From Paraescarpia echinospica (taxonomy: Eukaryota > Annelida > Polychaeta > Sabellida > Siboglinidae), in NCBI GenBank assembly GCA_020002185.1, contig CM034537.1, positions 6,204,465 to 6,268,464 on the forward strand: a stretch of 64,000 bases of DNA, read 5' to 3'. Made by a program: the position numbers and the translations under genes. The notes beneath the pieces are model-generated. The model made no database searches and was not told the origin of the DNA. It saw only the letters and a program-made list of their open reading frames with translations. Of this stretch, positions 26,106 to 38,100 are shown in pieces. The stretch's first letter is position 1. Each line of letters opens with the position of its first letter.

Positions 26106-29100
26106 GTAAGTTAACACAATAAAAACATAGGCCTACATTAATAATATTAATAATCATTTAGTTTTATTACTGACTACTGTGTGACGTGTCTGTGGTTGTG
26201 CAGCATGGACATGGTTTAAATTTAAAAAAATATTACAGTGATTTTGGAAATTTAGTAACCAACTATTTTTATTCCATAATGTGTTCATACCTTTGTATTC
26301 TTACCTGTATTTTGTGTATACATATGAACTTTTGCCCAAAATAAACAGTATTATTATATTATTACCTTAGGCCCTTGGGCTCAGAATAGGGGAAGGTGGG
26401 GATCTATGAGCCATTTTCCATGTTTTTCTAACCACAAATAATACAGCTTTTAACATTAAATTTACAATGTCATATAGGAATGTCCTCTAAGAGGGTTATG
26501 GAATTGGTATGACTGGGATATATCAATTTCAAAAAAAATATGCAAATTCGTGGAAGCATGTGCAGTGGCTCAGTCTGAAGGGACCCATAGTTGGACTCCC
26601 TTGATCCACCACGTTGGGTCCCTTAAGCCATAAAAATATATTGTATATGATGCTCTGATTTATTTATCATAACATATATTAAGATATGAATTCAGGTTTT
26701 ACAATATGTGTGACACAGTATTAGTCTTCCTGAAGAAAATATGCCTCGATGAACATTTGCATAAATGTCAGTTATTATAAAAATAAGTAATGTTATTATG
26801 AACCCTTCAGTGTATTTACTGGTTATTGTTACTGGTATATTTCTACGTTACCAGGTATTTATTGGCATGTTCCACGTTATATAATGTTAGTTTTGTAAAA
26901 CTACCGTGTTAATTACCATTTGATTGATATACCGGATTGATTAACAACCTAAATTTTTTTCCCACACCTGTAGTATTCTGAGTTTACAGAACTTCTGTAG
27001 ACGTTTGGGCGTTCCAGGATCTGTGGCAGATTACTATCTGTGTCAAACCATATGCTCTTATATCACAACCGAATCGTCAGTCCTGTTGCACTACATTCTG
27101 AAATGCTAGACAACATCCACGAAGGACATCAGGATGTAACAAAAAGCACTGAACATGCCAAGATGTCTATGTGGTGGCCAGGCATTTTGAAAGGGATCGA
27201 GAGAACAGTTGCAATGTGTGACTTTTGTCAAATCCATTGATCGTATCAGCATAAGGAGCCATTGAAAACAACCACAGTGCCTCTAAGACCTTAGCAGAAG
27301 GTATCTGCAGACATCTTCCAAATCAAGCAACAGCAGTACTTACCAGGAAGTCGTGCATCTCCTGAATATTTTGAGTGCTACAGTCATTGAATAAATTAAA
27401 AACGAGGATGAACTTACCTCTACTTGGAAGAAAGCTCAGTTTCAACTTCAATCAACGACACTGTGTGCATTCCATGCCTGACTTGGAACTGGGGGATAAA
27501 GTGAGAATCAGATTGGATTGTGAGAAGGACTGGTCAACTGATCATATGTGGTTGAGACACCACAGGGTACATATTGAAGAAACCGTCGCCATCTTCAGCT
27601 CACTCCAAGGCAAGAGTAATACAACCGTCCACGTAGAACCAACTGGACATGATTTGTCTGAAACAGCGGCCGACGTTTCAGCAGCAGCAACAGTAGCAAG
27701 AGCAATTGAGTCAACAGTGTAGCCAACTGAATCCAGTGAGAAAAATCCATATCAACCATCAACTCCAGTGAAAACAAAAGATCTGTCCGTAGACCATTGA
27801 AGTTTCAAGACTTTGTGTGTTAAACAAACTGTGGTCCGAATACATTACATTGGACATATTTCATTTTGTGAACTGTTCAAGATGGACTATATTCACATGG
27901 ACTGTTGAATGCTTAATTGCAATTAATAATTTATTCATTATTAGAACAACATCGTATTATGAGAGTGGCAATCTTAAGGACAATGACTTTGAATTAAAGA
28001 CAGTGATTTGATTAATCGTATTCCTATTGAAACTACATATTTGCTTATCTTAAAAGAGGTGATGTTATGGTGCCAGTCCAGGCTCATCAGTGTACTGCGA
28101 ACTGTATACATACTTCTGAATGCACAGCCGCATCATACGGGCACTTCCGTGTGTACCGCCAGCCATGTGCTCGAAATTAGAGTTTGTGTGTTCGTTAATA
28201 AAACTACATAAACAGTGTTAGCATTCAACTGACTCAAGTCAATTGGGTAGGAGCTTCAGGCTAAGACTAGGTTTACCTATAATTGCACTGAATCTTGTGT
28301 CAGATTCATGGAGAAGGTGGTATAGAAATGGCAGGAACACTAAATATTGTCATTGGGGTGTCTACCTCAATATGATTTTTCACGGTCTACCTCTCATGGC
28401 AATTTGTAACAAGCAAGATCTATACCTGGTCATTATACTATGTAGTAAAATTTACCTAGCCAACAAATTGGAAATTCCTAGAAAAATCACTCAAATTCCA
28501 ACAAGTTAGAAACTGTAAAAACAGTTACTTCAGCATAAAATCTTTTAATCTATATATTAACATACCAACTTGAGATCATTGTAAGTGTCTCTCCTCCAAG
28601 GCATGGTGATCCACTTGCCTTGTTCTATGTTTATTCATTTTCTTGGATTACTGACCTACCAATTGGCGATGTATTTAAAAAACACAAAGGGAATTGTTTA
28701 GTTATTTACTTTTTCAATGGACAGATTGAATGGTGATACAGTGGGTGTCACAGTGCATTATACTTTATTTACCAGGAAGTGATTGCAACCGGGAAATTAA
28801 TATCAGTTGCATGTATTGGTTGTTTAGCAAGAACAAGTTTAATATTAAAATACTGCAATGGTGATAACAGCTGTCCTTGTTACTCCATGGGTGAGTGTAA
28901 GCTAGTGAAATATTATTAAACAAATAGGTATTTGAATAGAATCAGCAATTACATGAGCCCGCAAACTTTTTTGTCTGGAGGCAGATGAGGAGACCATAGC
29001 CTACACCTCTGGCGAGTTGGTAAAGCACTCAGAGTATGTCAAAGCTTTCCTCGCATGTCCGGCTCTACATGCAGGCCAGAACACCAGATTGCAGAGTGGC

Positions 29101-32100
29101 TGGTAGGCTGCACTCATGCCTAGAGCCCTTCATTAGCACATTGCAACCATCTCCTTTTTAGTAACGTTATCAGTGTAGATAGGTCTTCAAACAGTTGGCC
29201 ATTGGTCATGTGGTTCTACCAACCGACATCAAGCATGCTATCACCAAAGCTGGGTGTAGAATCCTTTGATCATGTCTTCAAAGTTGGAATTTAAATGACA
29301 GTCCATGTTTGTGAATCATACAGTAAGATGGCCTTGACACATTCTTTGAAGAAGGCTAATTTGATGTCACAATCAAGGGCTGATTTCCAAAATTTTCATT
29401 AGTCTATTGCAGGCTTGAAAAATCTTTTTTTGAATATGGGGCTTTTGTTACCAGAAAGATCACATGGCAGGAAGGCAGAAGTAAATAAATACAATAAACA
29501 TTGTTTTGATGGAAGTAGTTGGTGAAATATGTCATCTGTTGCAGAAAGACCCAGAAATGCCTCTGACAGAAGACATGGTGGGGGACTGTTTGTCTCTACT
29601 GTGCAAGACAGGCGATGGGCTTGCACATGCCTATGTCAGATTTGATGCTCATGAAAAGTAATGTACCTGATATTTTATTTTCAACACTTGAAATTAAAAT
29701 ATAATAGCAGATTATTTCTCAAAATACATTATTATAATCATTTGATCAGATAACTGCTACACATGTCGAAGCACATTTCCCTAGTGAACTTAACATCATA
29801 TTCATATTATGTGTCTTATTTTCTCTACTATTGTATTTACTATTTTAAGTGTGTTAAAGACATAGTCATGTAACAGTGATATTTCGTAACGTTTTTGTAA
29901 TTGAAATTATTCAACAGGTGCATATTCTTCTGTGTATTGTACAACACTTACATATAATAAGAATTCTTGCAATTGAGTGTGTGTGTATTGTGCGACAGAG
30001 AGCTGACAGACATCAGCATCCTGCAGTCATTCATCCACCTTCGCTACATTGACTTGTCCAAGAACAACCTAAAGGACATCTCAACTCTGAGCTACCTAAC
30101 CCACCTGCTCACAATCAAGGTGGACTTCAACAAGCTGCAGTCAGCCAAGCTGGAGGAGCTGCCTTTCCTTCAGTCAGCCAACTTCAGCAACAACAAACTG
30201 CAGTCGACCGAGGGCTGCAGCCACCCACTGCTGGAACATCTCATCATGAACTGTGAGACATTCTCTTATATCTTCACTTATGTCAACACAGCAAAGATGT
30301 CTGTTTGCCTGTTGACATAAGTAGTAGAGTTTACTTCACTTCATCCTTTCACCTGTATAGTTGGAAGGGTGCCACTTCCATAGGTATTCTGTTTTCTGCT
30401 GTGCATAGCAGGCCAATCGAGGATCATGGAGAGTCTGGTTGGGCAGGATCTGTGAGGATCATGGCTGCAGCAGATGTGTTGACATGCTAGATGATTGAGG
30501 GTCATGAAGTGATTATTGATACTTTCTATGGTGGAGGATCATGGAATGACTAACAAATGAGATAGTTGTGAGGAATATCTTTCAGCAAACTTATGTCAGC
30601 TATGTATGACGTATATATATATATATATATATCTATATGTATATATATATATATTTGATACGGATATTAAACATACATACTTGTATATCTGATATGTATT
30701 TCAGTCAATGAGATCCCGGTGATATCTGGTCTGGAGCCTGAACGTCTCACCCGGTTACACACACTCGAACTGCGTGGGAACAGACTGACAACTACGGCAG
30801 GAATCAACCTGCCAAACCTTAAGAATCTCTTCCTTGTTAGTAATTCTTCTAAATAAACTCACAAACTCGTAATTGTATGCTCAGACAACAACAGTGGTAA
30901 CAAGTTGAGTTATAAATGCCAGGAACTTTAAATATAATACCAAGACTGTTATTAAATGTAAAATACATTTTACTGTGTCTGTTCTGTTAGATAAATGTAC
31001 TTATGCAAATTTATTAACTTGGGCAAAATATAACTTAGTTAAAGCAAAGTGAAATGTGCCAGTTATCAAAGAAAGCTAATGGAAGTAGTGACATTTGATA
31101 GTCACATGTCACTCTTTCCTCATTGCATGATCTGCATCATCCTCATAGGCAGCCAATCAGATCACCAAACTCGAGGGCCTTGAGAAACTGGACAACCTCA
31201 CAACACTACATCTGCGTGACAACCAGCTGGAGAACCTTGATGGATTCACAGAGGAGCTCCGTAGCTTGCAGTACATCAACATGAGGTACAACAATCATGC
31301 AGCTTCCTAATGACAACAAATCAAAAAACTAATCCTCACAACATAAGCAGCAACAACCAAACACATCTGTCTCACTTACCACTGATGTTTTTATTGAGTT
31401 ACTATGAAACGGTGACACTGAAGTACAACATGGGTAGATGCTGTAGGTCACACTTGCTACCAACAATCCAAACGGTGACACTGAAGTACATCATGGGTAG
31501 GGTAGATGCTGTAGGTCACACTTGCTACCAACAATCCAAACGGTGACACTGAAGTACATCATGGGTAGGGTAGATGCTGTAGGTCACACTTGCTACCAAC
31601 AACCCAAACAGTGACACTGAAGTACATCATGGGTAGGGTAGATGCTGTAGGTCACACTTGCTACCAACAACCCAAACAGTGACACTGAAGTACATCATGG
31701 GTAGGATAGATGCTGTAGGTCACACTTGCTACCAACAACCCAAACAGTGACACTGAAGTACATCATGGGTAGGGTAGATGCTGTAGGTCACACTTGCTAC
31801 CAACAACCCAAACAGTGACACTGAAGTACATCATGGGTAGGATAGATGCTGTAGGTCACACTTGCTACCAACAACCCAAACAGTGACACTGAAGTACATC
31901 ATGGGTAGGATAGATGCTGTAGGTCACACTTGCTACCAACAACCCAAACAGTGACACTGAAGTACATCATGGGTAGGGTAGATGCTGTAGGTCACACTTG
32001 CTACCAACAACCCAAACAGTGACACTGAAGTACATCATGGGTAGGATAGATGCTGTAGGTCACACTTGCTACCAACAATCCAAACAGTGACACTGAAGTA

Positions 32101-35100
32101 CATCATGGGTAGGGTAGATGCTGTAGGTCACACTTGCTACCAACAACCCAAACAGTGACACTGAAGTACATCATGGGTAGGGTAGATGCTGTAGGTCACA
32201 CTTGCTACCAACAACCCAAACAGTGACACTGAAGTACATCATGGGTAGGATAGATGCTGTAGGTCACACTTGCTACCAACAACCCAAACAGTGACACTGA
32301 AGTACATCATGGGTAGGGTAGATGCTGTAGGTCACACTTGCTACCAACAACCCAAGTTACCCAACCAATGTTAATAATTTCTAGTTCTGCATAAATTAGT
32401 TGCAAGAAACATGTGTGCCCATGTACAGAGTGTGTATTATCAAATTTAGATTAAAGAGAACCCATACTATTAACTAGTTGGTAAGTTGAGCCCCTGCATG
32501 GGTGCTACTTGCACTCTGCTATTATCTATCAGTCCATGGGCAAAGGCCAGAAATTTAACTTATTGGTACCATTTGGGTGGGCAAGATGTAGTTATGATTT
32601 TTGAGATAGTACATATATATGGAACATATTTTGATATGATAAACATTGCTGAGCGGGTGCCTATTGGCTTGGAGGCCATCTTTAAAAATTACCTCCAAAT
32701 CCAATTTCCTCATGTAATAACTGCGTCATCTAGAACCATACTTTTGGTGTCAATATATAGGTTTTAGCTTGCACATGTTGGTCAGTCCATTGACAAGGCA
32801 CATGCAGCTTGGCCGTTTACAGGAATGCAAACACTTGCATGACAGCAGTTCAAAAACTGTATCTGGGGCTGGAGGAGCGTACATCCACTCAATGACCAGA
32901 TGGCATCTGTTCATCTGTCATCCATCGACAGTCTTTCGGGTCTGCCACAAATGGCTGAGTCTGAAGGCATTACTTCCAGATTGCTGCTTGAAATGTGGCT
33001 CAAAGAACATGCATGTGAGCTGCATGGTGGAAGCTGGCTGGACTCGACCTATCCTCGTTTGAAATAGAAGAGTTGGTATCATAGTTCATTCAGTGCTGGC
33101 AATTGTCACATACAGGCATCATGTAAACATCTGTATTTTGTCAAACAGACTTCCCAGGACTGACCAAGTTGGCTGAACATCTGCTGGTATGTGCTGTCCT
33201 TTTTCATCAGTTTCAGGGCACCCAGCTTCCCATGCCCTCACAATGTCATAGCCTGTGAAGGCATTTATCTGATTAGGGCGTTGCAGATGCTGTCTACCAA
33301 TGAACTGGCCGGTTTCCCAATATCGATGAACCGTGTGCAGTTTTGTGTTTTACACTTCTATGCCTGTAGGAGCACATGAGTATCTGCTTCTTCTAATTTC
33401 GACCTCAGTTCTGTGACTTCCACCCAGTCATCTTTGGTCATCTTGTAGCTGACGTTCTCATAGGTTATATACAGTGACTTGACTTGTAGCTTCTCCGTGT
33501 ACTTCAGCAGTTTCCACTAATCGACAATGAATTTGATCAGGCTGGATTTGTTGCAAGAGTTGCACAGGAACTTCCTCCACTGCTGGATAATGCAGTGTTC
33601 TTGTATTGAATAGCTGTGCTTGGTCCCAGGTTGCACCACTCAGCATTTTGGATTGACGTCTCCCAGTAAACGTCGAATACCACATCAATCGTGTGAATCT
33701 GTGATTCAACATGAAGGACTAGAAGAATGATAGATTTTTATAGCTGTGCAAACGTTTTGTTGTTGCCGCTCAGCTTCTGCACCAAGCTCTTTCCATCAGT
33801 GATGCAGGTTGATGGGTCAAGGATATCTTCTACTGGTGAAATGTTTCTCTCCAAATAACTAGCATGTGCAGCCTTGTTCGTCTTCTGCAAAGACCCATCA
33901 GCATTTGCAAGTGCCCAGGGTAGAGGGCCTCGTCGGTGAGCCAGGACATCCCTCATATGTAGCTGTCTCCTCTGAGCAATAAGGATCATGTGGCCAAATA
34001 AATTTATCTCTGTATTCAGGACCATCTCTTTGGTTGTTCCTCTTTCACTGGCTTTCTTTGCATTTACGTTGGAGAATGTCTTAAAATTTTGTTTTGTCAT
34101 CTTGTCATGGAATTATTTATTGGTGAAGCGTCTTTTTGAACATCTGCTTCTTCACCTACTTGATGAGCTCACTTGAAGATCCTTGGCAACATCTGCAGAG
34201 GCCTCAGTGCCAGTGGGTATGCTGACAAGTTCAGTCTCTTCAGGATTTAGCCAGCTGTTCTCCATCAGATAAACCAGGGACTCGCCATCTGTCTTGTCTT
34301 TCCAGATGCGGGATCTTTGAAGACCTGGTTGAGCTAGCTAGGAACTGCCTAGAGCAATCATATCTCTCAGCTCTCTTGAGTATATGGTCCTGTACACTGC
34401 TGTTAGGGAGTACTTCTGCTGTGCAATGGCAAAAGGGTGCAAGTGACATTTTACCAAAAATGAGTTAACATCACAATCACACATTTTGGAGCAAGTGCCA
34501 TCTTATTATATAATAAATAACACAGTTTAAGTCTTAGATTGGCTAGAAATGACAAGGCATTAGGGTGCAAGTGACAATGGAATTGTATTTTACAATGACA
34601 AAAGAGAGTAACTGAATGTCCAATAGCGCGGTTTGATGGATAAGTGATTACATGACACTATATATATATATACATAATATTTATATATATATATAATACT
34701 CTTAACCCAATATTCACAAGGCGCGACAGACCAAAGGTAAAGCCAGTCTGCTGAAAGTGTTGACCCCTTTTAATAGAGCGTATGCTGCCTTTAGGATTTT
34801 ATGTATATATATATATATATATACCTGTATATGTTATGTGTTGTATGTTAACACAGAGGTGCGTATTCACATGTATATTATTTGTATAATACAATGACAA
34901 TTCTAAATGATCATTACTCATGCCAATAATTATTATCACCCATCGCCATAATAGTTCAGCATCGACACCAAGTTTAACATATTTCTTAAATTACTTTATT
35001 ACTGTAGCAGTTATCATACATATACGAGTAAGTAAAACATATTTGCATATTTCATGACTGGGCCTTAAGGGGTTGTAGAACAACTTTTATTTAACGGCTG

Positions 35101-38100
35101 TTAAAATAGGATTTTATAAATATCACAAATTATGGCGCAACATTTATTAATTAACACGTAAATTGGAAATAGTTGCTGTCCGAACTTCAGGCATTTCCGA
35201 ATTTAAACAAAAAACGCTTTACTAAATTCTTATAATTTGCATTGTATAAGACAATTTGTCACACATCTCTGTCATGCCCACACACCATCACTATCAAGTA
35301 TCTGGTGAAAGGACACACTTTCATGTCAGCCGACTCCGGGCATACACAGGTCGAGAAAGGTATGAGGTCCAATAAGAATGTCTACGACATCTCGGATTTT
35401 GTAAGCGTGATAAGCAAATCTGGAACAGTCATTCTCTTGAGTCATGCAGATTTTCATTCTTGAGAAAATGACGTAAGTTCAGCAAAATCCACGAAGAAGC
35501 CAACGTTGGGTCACGTGAGCATGGTACAATTCAGAAAGGGGTCAAGCAAACTCTTCTGGAAATGCGGATTGACTGAAGATGAGTTCCAGTCAGGTGAATT
35601 CCTGATGAAAAGGATAGCGACCCATCTTCTCAGAGGAGGAACTTTCGATGTGAAAGACGGACCTCGTAGTGTGCCACAGAGCAAGTGCGATGACATTGTC
35701 AGAAAGCTTGGTCCGTTGATGCCAGTGAACAGAGTTCAGTTCTGGAGCGGAATGCCTATCAACGACACTTCTTTCGACATAATTGACGCCGAGTGAAACA
35801 ATGACGACTACCTTACCTGTCGTAGCTTTTGCTTTTATACCGGTACTTTTGTTTAATTGCTGCTTTAAAGCAAGAATGTCAATCTACGATGATAATACGA
35901 AACTGCGAGTTTGCAATTTGCACCCACGAGGGACATCATAGTAAATCAACTGACTGATTAAATTTGGTTTAACAGTAAATCAACTTACTGATTAAACATT
36001 TTTCAATATCATTTTGCCATTCCCAGTTACAGTTTGTTCTGACATGATTTAATAGCATTTGCTTCCTTTTGTCATAAAATTGTTTTGATATCGATAGCGT
36101 AATAAAATAACAGAAGGGAGTAAGTGACACTAAGTCACCAGAAACACTGTAACACCCGAAGTACTGATATATAATAGTCATTCTTATAAATACACAATTA
36201 ATTGCCAGCTCCAGATGTAGTTCTTTCTGACATGATTTAATAGCACTTGCTTCCTTTTGTCATAGAATTGGTTTGATATCGATCGCCTAGTAAAATGACA
36301 AAAGGGTAAGTGACACTAAGTCACCAAACACTCTGTAAAACCCAGAGTACTAGTCATTCTTATACATACACATAGTCAAATAGTTCATGCAACTGTAAAT
36401 AATTGCTGAGCCGTAATATGCAAAAGTGCGCAATAGATAAACGTGTTTTGTCCGATATCTCAAAAGTACCTCGTTGTCACTTGCACCCTTTTACCACTGC
36501 ACGGCAGACTTGCTCACAGCTCCTGGTTTCAAACTGAACCCCTTTGTTCCACTCAATGTTTGGGGGTCTTTGTTAACTTTCCTCAATCGTCTGGCCAACA
36601 GGGATTCACCCAAAATGGTTTCTGGAGCCGAGCTGAACTGAAAAGCCACCTTCCATAAATTTAGCATGGACATCTGGGTGTTCAACGGGCAGTTGTGTCA
36701 TCTGAGCATAGTAGTATGGGAGGTAGAGTGCATACTTAAGCCTGTCATATGCAAAATACCATGGGATCATTGCATGAATAGGCGCCAGATGTAGCATTCA
36801 GTGTCCCTCTCTTGATGCTCAAAGCCTTACCTTACCTTACCTATCTTCTTCGGGCCTTGTGGCCCATAAAGCTGCTGTGCGACTCTGCCATCTCACCCTG
36901 TCAATGGCTATGTGTCTGGCTTTGCTCCAAGTTACCCAGCCCAGTTGTTTTTGTTCTTTTTCCAATGTGGTTCTCCACATTGTTTTTGGCCAACCAACTT
37001 TTCTTGTTCCTTCCGGCGTCCATGTCAGTGCTGTCAGGCTGTGGTTGAGGTCCTGCTTTCTCAGCACATGCCTGATCCAATTCCACCTTCTTTTCTGTAC
37101 TTCTGTGCTGATTTTCTCTTCTGCTGTTAAGTTCTCAATGTCTTTGTTTGAAATTACTACTGGCCATCTAATGTTTAAAATTCTTCTGAGACAGTTGAAT
37201 TGGAAAATGTCAAGTTTTGTTGTTGTTGTTCCTTTTGTTTACTTTCACATCCATACAGTAACACTGATTTGACCAGAGTATTGTATAATCTGAGTTTAGT
37301 TTGTGTACATATTTGAGCTCCATATCTGCTTGAGTTTCATGAATGATGTCCTTGCTTTTTGCACAAAGCAGGTCTAACAAAATCTTGACCATGTCCAGAT
37401 AGGACAACCAGAAGGTTGAGAGGCTCCCATTTCCAACTTGCAGAAAGTCAAGGTAAACTTCAAAGAGATATATGATGCAGGCACATGACATGTTTTCTAG
37501 GAACTGCTTGAACAATGCTTGTGACACATCTTACCAGAGGTTTTTGAAAACCTATACGTTTACACCAATTGTATGACTTTAGGTTATGTAGTTCTTGAGA
37601 TAGGGCCTGATAGGCTTTGATGGGCGCCATCTTGAAAAATGGTCGATATATGACTGTCGGTGAAGGTTAAAAAGTAATATATTGTTGACTATGTTGTTCT
37701 GAAGATACAGAAATAATAGTCCATGACGGATGCCATCTTTAAAAATGATGGATATATCAATGTCAGAGAAGGTCATATTTAGCATTTTTTAAATTGCTGC
37801 TCACAAATCTATGCACCAATATATTAATTACTGTTCTAAGTAACGTAGGTGCTAAGATATGGTGACATTTGTTTTATTGACCGCCATCTTTAAAAATGCC
37901 AGATGAATGTCACAGAAGGTCAAATGTAAAATATTTGAAATCCTTAAACACTAAAACCTATATATTGACACCAAAAGTATGGTTCTAGATGACGCTGTTA
38001 TTACAACATGAGGAAGTTGGATTTGGTGGCCAATTTTAAAGATGGCCACCAAGCCAACTGCTCAGCAATGTTTATCATATAAAAATGTGTTCCATTGACA

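Larger units (their letters stand above)
26106..29544 (+). other. LRRC23 intron 1
   Basis: A 3.4 kb intron. Apart from the gypsy relic, the LTR-like piece and the LINE tail listed separately, 26106-26984 and 28233-28959 hold nothing recognisable. Confidence 0.7.
32780..37527 (-). pseudogene. Decayed transposon protein with CXC-like C-terminal tail
   Basis: Reading right to left with gaps for the nested insertions: SLSTFWLSYLDMVKILLDLL (near 37430), ASREGH and MIPWYFAYDRLKYALYLPYY (36606-36815), QLPVEHPDVHAKFMEGGFSV, GTKGFSLKPGAVS (36520), then YSLTAVYR and ELRDMIALG (34330-34410). Next come LMENSWLNP (34260), HMRDVLAHRRGPLPWALANA and DGSLQKTNKAA (33800-33960). After that follow CLVNGLTNMC and other Cys-rich pieces near 32780-32810. 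This matches, from memory, a multi-copy 'uncharacterised' protein family of corals, molluscs and fishes. I cannot name its superfamily with confidence; Academ-like is one candidate. Many stops and frameshifts show it is dead. Confidence 0.65.

Noticed and set aside
31310..31546. 78-codon frame in LRRC23 intron 5
   Set aside because: It starts after the exon 5 donor and translates the 68 bp minisatellite.
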